Shown here: in pieces, positions 9,057 to 17,303 of the stretch
Position numbering within the stretch: the stretch's first letter is position 1
Layout: each line of letters begins with the position of its first letter
NCBI GenBank assembly: GCA_007121535.1
Contig: SKKK01000238.1
Location: 1 to 52,384, forward strand
DNA: 52,384 bases
DNA from: Planctomycetaceae bacterium
Lineage (GTDB): Bacteria; Planctomycetota; Planctomycetia; Pirellulales; Pirellulaceae
Direction of reading: 5' to 3'
Position numbers and translations under genes: made by a program
The notes under the pieces: generated by a model
Told to the model about the DNA's origin: nothing
Database searches by the model: none
What the model saw: the letters and a program-made list of their open reading frames with translations, nothing else

Positions 9057-9710
9057 TCACGATCCGTCGGCGGATGCCAGCAGTTGTTCGACAAGCGGTT
9101 GAACGTGCTCGCCATAGGTGAACCCACCCTCGCCGAACTGCGGATCCTCGTTGGTGAACACCTGTGCCAATTCTCCGTCGGCGCCGTAGACCATGACGAT
9201 CGGCACGGCAGCCGCTCCGACGATCGAATACAATTCCTGGTCCGGCGTGCTGCTGATCACGTTGGGAAAAGTCGCGTTTTGCTCACGCAAAAATTCCAAA
9301 ACCTCGTCGCGGAACGACTCCGGCGGTTCGTTGGGCAAGCCACCGTAGTTCGCCGAGACAGAGATGCAGGTCAGTCCCTTCGGGAACGATTCCTGCAATT
9401 TGACGAAATCGGGAAACTTGATCCTGCAAGGTACACACCAGGTGGACCAGATGTCGATCACCACGACTTGGCCACGGAGATCGGCTACCATCTGCTGGAC
9501 TTCTTCCCAACTCTTGACCTCGACGGTGACCTCATCGACCTCATCGACCTCATCGGATGCGGTTTCTTCTGCATCCGGGGCTTCGGCGGCTTGGTCCTGT
9601 GGCAGATCTGGCGTGGGGTCAGAAGGTGTTTCGGACGGCTGGCAGCCGATGACGCAAGCCAAGAGCAGACCGAGTACGACGTTTATCAGAGAAGCTTGTT
9701 TCAGCATCAT
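9057..9710 (-). CDS. TlpA/ResA-like thioredoxin-fold lipoprotein
   Basis: This 217-residue protein is an exported thiol-disulfide oxidoreductase. It has a signal peptide with lipobox CVIGC (Cys 23), an acidic low-complexity linker (residues 25-62), then a thioredoxin fold with the redox motif WCVPC (Cys 92, Cys 95) after strand VVVIDIWST, and the cis-proline segment AAVPIVMV. This is the TlpA/ResA arrangement used in extracytoplasmic disulfide reduction, such as cytochrome c maturation. The start is supported by GGGAGA upstream. The next gene on the same strand, at 9856-10419, encodes another thioredoxin-like lipoprotein, so the two may work in related redox chemistry, although a terminator-like hairpin lies between them. 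Confidence 0.88.
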   Translation of the reverse strand: MMLKQASLINVVLGLLLACVIGCQPSETPSDPTPDLPQDQAAEAPDAEETASDEVDEVDEVTVEVKSWEEVQQMVADLRGQVVVIDIWSTWCVPCRIKFPDFVKLQESFPKGLTCISVSANYGGLPNEPPESFRDEVLEFLREQNATFPNVISSTPDQELYSIVGAAAVPIVMVYGADGELAQVFTNEDPQFGEGGFTYGEHVQPLVEQLLASADGS

Positions 9711-9784
9711 GGTTCTCCCGATCGATAATGTTGGCGGAAATAAACAACCCCGGCGCGGGGCGTAGTACGAAACGGAAACGAAAA

Positions 9785-9823
9785 TCGGGAAGCGACCGTG
9801 CCTGGTCCACGGCCGCTTCCCGA
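9785..9823 (-). terminator. Terminator-like hairpin between the two thioredoxin-like genes
   Basis: The arms CGGGAAGCG and CGCTTCCCG pair perfectly, with an inner CCGTG/CACGG stem. Read on the minus strand the hairpin is followed by ATTTTCGTTT, a T-rich tail suited to ending transcription of the gene at 9856-10419. Confidence 0.65.
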
Positions 9824-9855
9824 AAAGGTTGGCTCGACATCAGCAAAAAATTCGC

Positions 9856-10419
9856 CTAGTTGAGCATCGTCTTCAAGCCGTCGATGACCTTGGCCGTCGC
9901 GTCATCATTCAGCTCTTCATTTTTCGCAGAGAAATTGAAGGTCACCTTCCTTCGTGTGTAATGCATCACGGTAACATCGACATCGTCGCTGATTTCAAAA
10001 CGGTCGGCATCGCCGGTTACCACCAAAGCGGTATTTTCGATGCCATGCTTTTCAGCGAACTCCGCAATCTTCTCCAAATACTCGTCCGTCGCCTCACCCG
10101 GGAAATTGATCACTGCCGCCAGTTGTTTGTCGGCATTTTCAGCAACCGCTTTGTCAATCGCTTTGGCCAAACTGGCCAAATGATCGTCGGCGTTCTTCGC
10201 AAACACGAAGATCACCGGACGACCGCCCAGCCGTCACGTATAGCACAGGGATTGTCCGACGGCGACACCGTCGTCGACCCCCCCAAGTTTGACCCCGGTG
10301 TAATTGGCTATAGCGCCACCCACCCCAACGCCGCTTGCCACTTCGTTCGCGGGAACTTGCGCACACGCGACGAGCACGACGGCCAGGGCGGTTGCACTCA
10401 CTGCGCAAAAGAATCGCAT
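9856..10419 (-). CDS. Putative selenoprotein: thioredoxin-like lipoprotein with C-x-x-Sec motif (in-frame UGA at 10234-10236)
   Basis: One continuous minus-strand frame of 188 codons is broken only by a TGA at codon 62. Upstream is a lipoprotein signal (MRFFCAVSATALAVVLVAC); the start at 10419 is chosen because AGGAGG lies six bases before it. The UGA follows Ser-Leu-Cys-Tyr-Thr and precedes Arg-Leu-Gly-Gly-Arg-Pro-Val, giving C59-Y-T-U62. Downstream, strand VIFVFAK, an acidic helix and repeated alpha/beta elements (LAAVINFPG, TALVVTGD, VTVMHY) suggest a thioredoxin-like fold. From memory, planctomycete relatives carry a CYxC motif at this place, so UGA would replace the second cysteine, the usual pattern for selenoproteins. 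A long bulged hairpin follows the UGA (10182-10224). The second half has no ribosome site of its own. The alternatives are a nonsense mutation or a sequencing error. Confidence 0.72.
10182..10224 (-). promoter_or_regulatory. SECIS-like hairpin downstream of the in-frame UGA
   Basis: Counting from the first base after UGA, bases 10-15 pair with 47-52 (one G-U), base 16 is a bulged C, bases 17-21 pair with 42-46 (one U-G), 22 and 41 form an A-A mismatch, and 23-28 pair with 35-40. That makes 17 pairs closing the loop UGUUUG, whose second base is G. The loop starts 29 nt after the UGA. A G among the first loop bases and a UGA-to-loop distance of about 16-37 nt are published features of bacterial SECIS elements, which sit inside the coding sequence and bind SelB. 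Confidence 0.68.
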
Positions 10420-10893
10420 AAGCAACCTCCTCATTGTGAAAAACCTCTCTGCAAAAATCCGCTTGCGTCAAACGACCAGGTCCGAAGCGGCATGAATCAC
10501 GCCGATTCATCATAATCTACTATCGTACCAACCCATGACCAACTGGAAAAGTAGCCTGCCCAACCAGCCTTCCAGCACCAACCACCCACGGGAAGGGAAA
10601 CTCGATGTTAGTCAAATGGATGGGCATAAGGCATATTCAATAGAGGGAGCCACATCGGTCACTAATGGATGGGTGGCCTTCGTTGCCTGGCGCTAGCCGC
10701 CGGTTTTTTCGTTGTGGGGGAACCGATCCCGAATGGGCTTCGCCCCCTTGCCCTGTCCTACAAGTCGACCATGATAGACCCAAGGATTTTGGGTCCGGGT
10801 AGACGCACTCACCAGAGTGCGGGTTTCCCTAGCCGTACTCCCACCTTCTGGCGAGCGCGGCGACTTCCACGGCGAAAGATAAACGAGGTGCTG
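10420..10893. other. Intergenic region between divergent genes
   Basis: This 474-bp stretch holds no supported gene. It carries repeat fragments: GGCGCTAGCCGCCGG at about 10679, the short palindrome CCCAAGGATTTTGGG at about 10780, and an ACTCACCAGAGTGCGGG motif at about 10807 that resembles one at about 7066. The promoters of the putative selenoprotein (leftward) and the Nif3-like gene (rightward) must lie here; I cannot place them. Confidence 0.45.
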
Positions 10894-11694
10894 ATGATCC
10901 CGTTGCGCGACATCTGTGAATTCCTGGATACGTTCGCTCCGTTGGAGACGGCCGAGGACTGGGACAACGTTGGTCTGTTGGTGGGCGATCCAGATCGAAT
11001 GGTGGCCCGGGTGATGACCTGTCTGACCGTCACGTCGGACAGTGTGACCGAGGCGGTCGAGGATGCTGTGGACCTGATTGTTTCGCACCATCCGATGCCG
11101 TTTCATCCGCTGAGACGTCTGACAACGGAAAAGACGCCCAGCCGCCTGCTTCTTCGGTTGATCCGGGCGGATGTGGCCGTCTACAGCCCTCACACGGCTT
11201 TCGATTCGGCAGCGCACGGGATCAATCAGCAACTGGCCGACGGCCTGGGTCTGACGAACGCGCTGCCGTTGGTGGTGCAAGATCCGCAGCGCCCCGAACA
11301 AGGTTCCGGTAGGTACGGTTTGTTGCAGAGGCCGATCAAACTGGCCGATCTGGCGCAGGAACTGCGGCGGTTCCTGGGGATTGCGGGCCTGCACGTGGTC
11401 GGAGATCGCAATCGCGATGTGCGACGAATCGCCGTGGCTTGCGGCGCGGCCGGCCAGTTCTTGGAACCGGCCGGGCAGGTTGGTTGCGACGTGTTGGTGA
11501 CCGGTGAAACGACGTTCCATACCTGCTTGGAGGCCGAGGCCTTGGGCATGGGTTTGTTGCTGCCGGGACATTACGCCAGCGAGCGATTCGCCGTCGAGAC
11601 GCTGGCCGAACGTCTGGCCGATCGATTTCCCAAACTTGTGGTCTGGGCGAGCCGGCAGGAGAAAGATCCCTTATTTTGGGCAAACGAGGTCTGA
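10894..11694 (+). CDS. Nif3-like dinuclear metal centre protein (YbgI/DUF34 family)
   Basis: This 266-residue cytoplasmic protein matches the Nif3/DUF34 family, toroidal hexamers that bind two metal ions per subunit. Key segments are the N-terminal DWDNVGLLVGD, the metal-binding SHHPMPFHPLRRL, SPHTAFD, and C-terminal GHYASERFAVETLAERL with its conserved His and Glu. The ATG at 10894 follows GAGGTG and gives the canonical N-terminus; upstream codons read into repeat DNA. The length is typical of bacterial members. Their function is debated (a GTP cyclohydrolase-like or metal-insertion role), so only the family is assigned. Confidence 0.92.
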   Translation: MIPLRDICEFLDTFAPLETAEDWDNVGLLVGDPDRMVARVMTCLTVTSDSVTEAVEDAVDLIVSHHPMPFHPLRRLTTEKTPSRLLLRLIRADVAVYSPHTAFDSAAHGINQQLADGLGLTNALPLVVQDPQRPEQGSGRYGLLQRPIKLADLAQELRRFLGIAGLHVVGDRNRDVRRIAVACGAAGQFLEPAGQVGCDVLVTGETTFHTCLEAEALGMGLLLPGHYASERFAVETLAERLADRFPKLVVWASRQEKDPLFWANEV

Positions 11695-11806
11695 GATCGC
11701 CGACGGTGGTCCCGGAGGTCTCTCGAAGGATATCCGGCACAGGATGGAAAAAGCGGCCTGGTTTGCTAGAATCTACAGAACCCTCTCCTGAAGGAAATGA
11801 GAACAT

Positions 11807-12589
11807 ATGCTCGAACGTCGCCCCATCTTTCCCAATGTCATCGAGATCAATCATCAAGCCGGCCAAATATTGGGTAGCAACGTCTATTTGATCTACGACC
11901 GGGACGAATGGATTCTGATCGATATTGGATTCGAGGAAACGGTGGAGGAGATCATCGAAATGATCCGCGAGATGGATTTCCCGCTGTCCCGATGCAAGAC
12001 GTTGATCGCCACCCATGCCGATGTGGATCACGTCCAGGGTCTGGCCAAAGCCAAGCAGATTCTGCGGACCACGGTTACCGCTCACCCCAAGGCGGTCGAA
12101 CCGTTGAGGACGGGCGATCACTGGTTCACCTTTGCACGCATCCCGCCACAAGACATCGACTTGGACATGCCTCCCGTCGAAGTCGATCACACGGTGGACG
12201 AGGGCGACAAGGTGACCGTCGGTGGTTTGAATCTGGATGTCTGGTTCACGCCGGGGCATACCGATTGCCAATTGTCGTTTCGTATGGGCGAGCTGCTGTT
12301 CAGTGGCGACAACATCTTCCGCGACGGTTCGGTGGGCGCGATCGATGCGCACCACGGCAGCGATCTGCCCCGGTTCATCCGCTCGCTCGAGCGAATTCGC
12401 CGTAGCGACGTGCAATGGCTGTTGCCCAGCCACGGTCCCTACTTCCGCAACGACCCGCAGCGATTGACCGAGACCATCACGCGTCTGCAAGGCTACCAGC
12501 ACCTGGCAGATTTTGGTACTTGTGCGGTCGATTGGCCGTTGATGGACCAGTGGGAAAAGGAACTGGCCGAAGGCTGGCAAGTACGATAA
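11807..12589 (+). CDS. Metallo-beta-lactamase-fold hydrolase
   Basis: A 260-residue cytoplasmic MBL-fold hydrolase. It has the HADVDH metal motif (residues 70-75), the third ligand in FTPGHTDCQ, the bridging Asp in LLFSGDNIF, and the final metal His in LPSHG. The arrangement is like that of glyoxalase II and related thioester or phosphodiester hydrolases, but the substrate is unknown. The start is fixed by GAAGGAAATGAG upstream. The TAA stop at 12587-12589 is also the first three bases of a dispersed repeat. Confidence 0.9.
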   Translation: MLERRPIFPNVIEINHQAGQILGSNVYLIYDRDEWILIDIGFEETVEEIIEMIREMDFPLSRCKTLIATHADVDHVQGLAKAKQILRTTVTAHPKAVEPLRTGDHWFTFARIPPQDIDLDMPPVEVDHTVDEGDKVTVGGLNLDVWFTPGHTDCQLSFRMGELLFSGDNIFRDGSVGAIDAHHGSDLPRFIRSLERIRRSDVQWLLPSHGPYFRNDPQRLTETITRLQGYQHLADFGTCAVDWPLMDQWEKELAEGWQVR

Positions 12590-12742
12590 GCACTGGCGCA
12601 TGAATTGGTGTCGCGTCTCGCAAAAGGGGCCGGGCGTCGTTTTCGGGCAAGCCGCTTACCACGTGGTTGATCTTTGCCCGAAAACGACTCCCGACCCCCG
12701 GTCTCCGCCGATTCCACCAAGAAATACCAGGACGGGTGCATA
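12587..12742. repeat. Composite palindromic repeat (TAAGCAC...GGGTGCATA), diverged copy
   Basis: The element begins TAAGCACTGGC, whose TAA is the stop codon of the MBL gene, and ends near ACGGGTGCATA. Inside it (12626-12698) is a long hairpin with arms GTCGTTTTCGGGCAA and TTGCCCGAAAACGAC, followed by the family tag GATTCCACCAAGAAATA. Full-length and short relatives lie at 30928-31100 and 38617-38665. The terminal arms here have several mismatches. Confidence 0.7.
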
Positions 12743-12763
12743 GCTGGGGAACACGGAAAAGAA

Positions 12764-12802
12764 CAAGACGCCGGCCACGGGGATCCAATGACCGGCGTCT
12801 TG
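12764..12802 (-). terminator. Terminator-like hairpin after the porin gene
   Basis: A perfect 11-bp stem (CAAGACGCCGG with CCGGCGTCTTG) encloses a 17-base loop. Read on the minus strand it is followed by TTCTTTTCC, 30 bp past the stop of the porin gene at 12835. It probably ends that transcript. Confidence 0.65.
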
Positions 12803-12834
12803 CGTCCGCAGGCAAGGCGTCGAACGTGCGGCGA

Positions 12835-14328
12835 TCAAAAAGTGATCACCATGTCGACACCTAACGTCAGTTGATCGCTCCGGTCCGCGTTGCCGAAAGG
12901 AAGCGTTTTGTCGGGCACGGGACTGTCCTGCCCATTGTACCAGTCGTAGCGGATTTCCGGCCGGAATAACAGATTGGCGTGCGGCCGCCAATTCAACCCG
13001 AGCGTCAATCCATAGAAGTCGCCAGCGTAGCCGGCGCCGTCCCAAGCTGCGACGCCCTCAATATTGCCGGGACCAGCGATCCGAACTCCGTCGTCGTCCC
13101 GCATCCACTCGGCTCGCAGATTCGCACTCAGACGCGGATTGATCTGGTACAGCAGGTACTGGTTCAATCCGTACCACTGAGCATCGCCACCACCCAACTG
13201 TACCGGCACACCCGTTTCGTAGCCCAGATTGTGCACCATCACGTAACGCAGACGCTCGGTCAATTGCCGCTGGACGACCAGACTGTACACGAAACGATTG
13301 TCGTTGTTGGCATCAAGCACCGGCATGAAGCTCTGCCGACCGCTGGACAAGGCGTAGGCCACGGAAGTTTTCTGATCCAGACTGTTCCAACGAAAGCCCG
13401 CCATGATGTCCCAGTCGTCGTTGTAATCGTCGAACATCATCCAACCGCGGTGCAATCCGGCCTGGAGCGACCACTGTTCGTTCATCTTCCAATCGGCCAG
13501 CGCTCCGGTCACCAGCATCGGAACCGTGTACCCGTAGCTGTAGGAGTGCGAATAGAAGGGATTGGGGGGCGCCGGAATGACTTCATAATCCAGGATGGCG
13601 GCGAAATGGCCCAGCTTGACCGATAGATCGTTGTATGCCACTTCCAGGTAGAACTGAGGCAGTACCAAGCCGTAGCGTTGATCGTTCAGGCTGTTGATGC
13701 GATCCTCCAAGCCGTGATTGATCCCGAAACGCCAGTCGGTGCCGTAGACCATATCGATCCGACCTCCGATGGCCCATCCGCAGCCGCCCGTATCGGCGGG
13801 ACGGTTCAGGTACAACCACAACTGATTCATCTGGTACTCGCTGTCCAAATCGTTGGTTGCCACCGGTCCATTGAAACCGCTGTCCGGATTCCGATGGTTG
13901 TAGGTGATTCCATGCTGCAACCAACCTCCGACATCGATCCCCATGCGATTCAGCAGCGCGGGCTGAGGCATCTTCCAGGGGTTGCCCGGGCAACGCCAAC
14001 ATCCGCTCGGGCTCCCTCCGTAACCAGGTTTGTCCTCGGTCTCTTTCCATGCGTCAACGACCGATGGGATTCGTGGTTCAGGAGCCTCCGGCATCAAGTC
14101 TGGTTCCACCAACGGGTCGGAGAGCACGGTCGGCGGTTTACGAGTCGCCGGGAGATCGCTGGGCGAAGCCTCGATCTCGTCATCGATCGATGGACCAGCC
14201 GGAAGGGTTTCATCCCGTTGGACGATCACCAAGGTCGACCGAGCCACTTGGTCGTTGGCAACCGACCAACCCGGTGGGATGAACGCCCCAACTGCCCAAG
14301 TCCACGCGAAGAGTTTCCATGCCTTCAT
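12835..14328 (-). CDS. BBP2-type outer-membrane beta-barrel porin
   Basis: The roughly 497-residue protein is an outer-membrane beta-barrel of the planctomycete 'putative beta-barrel porin-2' kind. It has a signal peptide (KLFAWTWAVGAFIPPGWSVA), a Pro/Glu-rich periplasmic linker to about residue 110, then alternating aromatic and polar strands such as IDVGGWLQHGITYN, LWLYLNRP, FYLEVAYNDLSVKLGHF and LRAEWMRDDDGVR. It ends LTLGVDMVITF, a C-terminal Phe typical of barrels inserted by BamA. I use the ATG at 14328 because GGGAA precedes it; an ATG 15 bases further upstream is also possible. It likely forms a diffusion channel; the cargo is unknown. Confidence 0.85.
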   Translation of the reverse strand: MKAWKLFAWTWAVGAFIPPGWSVANDQVARSTLVIVQRDETLPAGPSIDDEIEASPSDLPATRKPPTVLSDPLVEPDLMPEAPEPRIPSVVDAWKETEDKPGYGGSPSGCWRCPGNPWKMPQPALLNRMGIDVGGWLQHGITYNHRNPDSGFNGPVATNDLDSEYQMNQLWLYLNRPADTGGCGWAIGGRIDMVYGTDWRFGINHGLEDRINSLNDQRYGLVLPQFYLEVAYNDLSVKLGHFAAILDYEVIPAPPNPFYSHSYSYGYTVPMLVTGALADWKMNEQWSLQAGLHRGWMMFDDYNDDWDIMAGFRWNSLDQKTSVAYALSSGRQSFMPVLDANNDNRFVYSLVVQRQLTERLRYVMVHNLGYETGVPVQLGGGDAQWYGLNQYLLYQINPRLSANLRAEWMRDDDGVRIAGPGNIEGVAAWDGAGYAGDFYGLTLGLNWRPHANLLFRPEIRYDWYNGQDSPVPDKTLPFGNADRSDQLTLGVDMVITF

Positions 14329-14575
14329 CGTTTTCCCATCCATGGTCGTGAGAGATATCCGATCGAGTCCCGTCCCTGGCAGATTCCTTGCACTGGACAA
14401 CGGTAGTAATCGACCCAAAACACGAAGTCCGGCGGGGGAGCTTCGTCTTGTTTCTATCCCCAGTTTTCGGAGACCATTTCTGACGGGTTCACCCAATCTG
14501 ACAGCCGTTCCGATTGTTCCGCCCAACCCCGTTCCGGAGTTGACACTCGTATCGATTACTCCCTTTCCGCAGATG

Positions 14576-16027
14576 TCAACGTTTCACCTGACCCCCGTCA
14601 CGTAGGATGCTCCAAAAGGCTCCCCGACAACCCGCAGCAATGGCATCCACCAGCCCCTTGTTATGGGAGTAATTGTGGTCAGCCGTTTGTGCTGAAACCG
14701 CTTGTTCAAGAGGGTCCTCAGGGGGAAAGAATCGAGGATCATCACCGATCAGCTCGCGGACGAGCCGAGAGGGACGGTCACCGAGATGCCGAGAGAGGTA
14801 ATATGCCGGTTGTAGAAGATCAACGGGCCCGAATCCCGGCCGACGAACATGAGGATTGGTTTCGAGGAGTCCTTGTGCTTGAAGAAGGCTTGCCAGCGGG
14901 GTCCCGGGGTAGATCCGCAAGCCAAGCGCAGCTCCTGCGCAATCGGGATCGATCTCTTTGAACGCCTTGATGGTTTCCGCGACGGTTTCCGGCGTTTCCC
15001 CAGGTCCGCCCAGCAGCATGTCCAGCATGACGGAGATGCCGTTCTGACGACACGCGAGCACCGCGTGTTCCAGGTCTCGGCGACGATGTCGATGATTGTA
15101 GTTGGCCAACATGGTGGGATGCGCCGAGTCGCTGGTAAAGTTGATTCCCACGCATCCCGCTTGCCGCATGCGTCGGACCAGCGACCGGGTCAGCGGCGTG
15201 ACCGCCATGTAGGCGTACCAACGCATCGACCGGCCCAACCCGCGAGCAATCAACGCCTCGCAAACCTGCTGGGCGTGGTCCATGGGCAAGTTGAATTCGG
15301 CGTCGCACAGATGGATCACATCGACGCCAGATGCCAAGAGATAGGCGAATTCATCGGCTACTTCGTCGGGTGGCCGACAGCGATACGATCTACCCTTGGC
15401 GACGGGGTCCGCACAATACAGGCATCGGCGGCGGCACCCCCTTTTCGTCTCGACGCCGATCTGCCCGCCAAGGCGAAAATAGGTAGGATTGTCGACCAGC
15501 GCTCGCCTGGCGGGCACGGAAATCTGACGAGGCCAGGCGGGCGGATTTGCGACAACTTGACCTTCCCGCCAAAAAAGCAATCCGTCGACAAGCTCCCAAC
15601 AACGACCGCCCTTGATCTGGTCCAGCAACTGGATCAAGGCCCGTTCGCCGTCGCCATGGATACCAAAATCCGCGCCGCTGCATTCCAGCAGCCGTCGTGG
15701 AAACAACGAGTATCCCACTCCGCCCAAGACAATCGGCGCATCGGTTCGTCGGCGAACCGCAGCCACGTCGTCCAGAAAACGCGGCACGAAGGACTGGCAA
15801 CTGGACCAAAAGCAGTCGTCGACGTTGCGAAATGTCAACCCGACCAGCTCAGGGCGCTGTGCGGCAAAGTAGCGATCCAATTCGCTTTCGGCATCGTCGG
15901 CCAGACACAAGTCGATCCCATCGACCGCGATGCCGGTGTCCCGGACCGCCGACGCGATGTAATCCAAACCGATGGGTGCAATCGGCGGATGCATCCGATT
16001 GGTGTTGATCAATGTCAGTAACGTCAT
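14576..16027 (-). CDS. B12-binding-domain radical SAM protein
   Basis: A 483-residue enzyme with an N-terminal cobalamin-binding-like Rossmann domain (residues 1-140) and a radical SAM core. The [4Fe-4S] motif is KRGCRRRCLYCADP with Cys 198, 202 and 205 (CxxxCxxC); GGPGETPETVAETI is a later SAM-binding segment. I see no DxHxxG base-off motif, so cobalamin would bind differently or may not be needed. Such enzymes methylate or rearrange unactivated carbons in lipid, cofactor or natural-product pathways. No neighbouring gene points to a substrate. The start ATG at 16027 gives the family-typical N-terminus (LLTLINTNR). Confidence 0.85.
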   Translation of the reverse strand: MTLLTLINTNRMHPPIAPIGLDYIASAVRDTGIAVDGIDLCLADDAESELDRYFAAQRPELVGLTFRNVDDCFWSSCQSFVPRFLDDVAAVRRRTDAPIVLGGVGYSLFPRRLLECSGADFGIHGDGERALIQLLDQIKGGRCWELVDGLLFWREGQVVANPPAWPRQISVPARRALVDNPTYFRLGGQIGVETKRGCRRRCLYCADPVAKGRSYRCRPPDEVADEFAYLLASGVDVIHLCDAEFNLPMDHAQQVCEALIARGLGRSMRWYAYMAVTPLTRSLVRRMRQAGCVGINFTSDSAHPTMLANYNHRHRRRDLEHAVLACRQNGISVMLDMLLGGPGETPETVAETIKAFKEIDPDCAGAALGLRIYPGTPLASLLQAQGLLETNPHVRRPGFGPVDLLQPAYYLSRHLGDRPSRLVRELIGDDPRFFPPEDPLEQAVSAQTADHNYSHNKGLVDAIAAGCRGAFWSILRDGGQVKR

Positions 16028-16271
16028 GGCTCCAGCCGGATCGCTTCAATCACGACATCGAAACACAGTTCGCCGCTGCATAGAACGAAGAATAGAACAG
16101 CACCGATGCTTGTTCGACTGAACACGGCTTCACTCCCTCGTAAACACACCATTGCCTGTTAGCATCCATTTGTATACGATAGGTGCTGAATTCTTCAAGG
16201 GATAAAATCGGAAACAAGCGACTTCGATTGGCCCGAGTTCGACGACGATCAGGCCTGACGCGAGCGGGATT

Positions 16272-17003
16272 TCACCGCATGAACAGGCCGCCGTTCAGAT
16301 CCAGCGTTTCGCCTGTGGTGAATTGGTTCTCGATCAGAAACGCGATGCCATGAGCGACGTCTTCCGCGCGACCGTTGCGAGCCAGCGGTGTCGCGGAGCG
16401 GAATTGTTCCAGCCTTTCGGCCGTCGTCACCTGGTCGTGAAAGGGCGTCTCGATCACGCCCGGCGCCACGGCGTTCACGCGGATTCGCGGCGCCAGTTCC
16501 TTGGCCAGCCCGCGCGTAAAGACGTCCAAGGCGCCTTTGCTGGCCCCGTAGATCGTCGCCGTGGGTGCTCCGTGTCGCATGGCGATCGAGGTCAGATTGA
16601 CGATGCAGGGATCGGTGCCCTTTTCCAGCAGCGGGATGCACAACGAGGACATCATCATCGTCGAAAACGTATTGAGCGAAAAAATATCCAACATCAATTG
16701 CCACTCCAGACGGTCGGCGGCACAGCGGCGGATCAGACCGCCCGCGTTGTTCACCAGGACTTCCAGTCGCCCGCACGTGTCCGCTACGAAATCCGTAGTG
16801 TCACGGCACCCCTGTTCGGTGGACAAATCCGCTTGGACAAGATGGGCCACCCCACCCGCAGACCGGACATCCGAAGCCACCCCTTCCGCTGCTTCTTTGG
16901 ATAGATGGTAGTGAATCACTATCGTGTTTCCCGAGGCCAGCAACCGCGCTGTCGCGGCGCCGATTCCCGTACTGGCTCCGGTGATCAGGATCGTTTTGTT
17001 CAT
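16272..17003 (-). CDS. Short-chain dehydrogenase/reductase (SDR)
   Basis: A 243-residue classical SDR of the 3-oxoacyl-ACP-reductase type. It shows the cofactor motif TGASTGIG (residues 8-15), NNAG (85-88), catalytic Ser 139, Tyr 152 and Lys 156 (YxxxK), and a C-terminal LDLNGGLFM segment. The His-Tyr in place of an Arg/Asp pair after the second strand hints at NADP use but is not decisive. The GGGAGAG seven bases upstream supports the start. The real substrate may be a sugar, polyol or acyl group. Confidence 0.9.
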   Translation of the reverse strand: MNKTILITGASTGIGAATARLLASGNTIVIHYHLSKEAAEGVASDVRSAGGVAHLVQADLSTEQGCRDTTDFVADTCGRLEVLVNNAGGLIRRCAADRLEWQLMLDIFSLNTFSTMMMSSLCIPLLEKGTDPCIVNLTSIAMRHGAPTATIYGASKGALDVFTRGLAKELAPRIRVNAVAPGVIETPFHDQVTTAERLEQFRSATPLARNGRAEDVAHGIAFLIENQFTTGETLDLNGGLFMR

Positions 17004-17030
17004 CGTTGCTCTCCCAACTGTTTCACGGAA

Positions 17031-17103
17031 GGGGTCGGGAGTCGTTTTCGGGCAAGCCGCATCAAATGTGATTGATCTTTGCCCGAAAACGACGCCTGAC
17101 CCC
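17031..17103. repeat. Solo internal hairpin of the composite repeat family
   Basis: Arms GGGGTCGGGAGTCGTTTTCG and CGAAAACGACGCCTGACCCC pair over about 20 bp with one or two mismatches, around a 33-base loop. This is the inner hairpin of the elements at 12587 and 30928 but without the TAAGCAC/GTGCTTA ends and without the GATTCCACCAAG tag. It lies between the SDR and CinA-like genes, which are divergent. Confidence 0.75.
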
Positions 17104-17303
17104 GTTGCCTACCATCCGTCCAAATCCGACGGTTATTCCTTGGCCGATCCCTCACGTCGGCAACTCGGTATTCTAAGTATCGTGCCCCAACCACCGCAAT
17201 GGCCGGATGCTGGGGCGAGCCTCATTGCAGTTTGCCTCGGTTTATGCGACAAATCTGCTCGTCCATGGTTTCCGGGAATCGAAGCGACGGGGTTAATCGA
17301 TTG

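Noticed and set aside
9856-10215. A separate gene starting at a GTG at 10215, just after the UGA
   Set aside because: There is no ribosome site before this GTG, the fold would lack its first part, and the frame continues unbroken from the upstream lipoprotein except for the UGA.
10234-10236. UGA as a simple nonsense mutation in a pseudogene
   Set aside because: It is the only lesion, it sits exactly at a redox position, and a long SECIS-like hairpin follows. It is kept as the main alternative but judged less likely.
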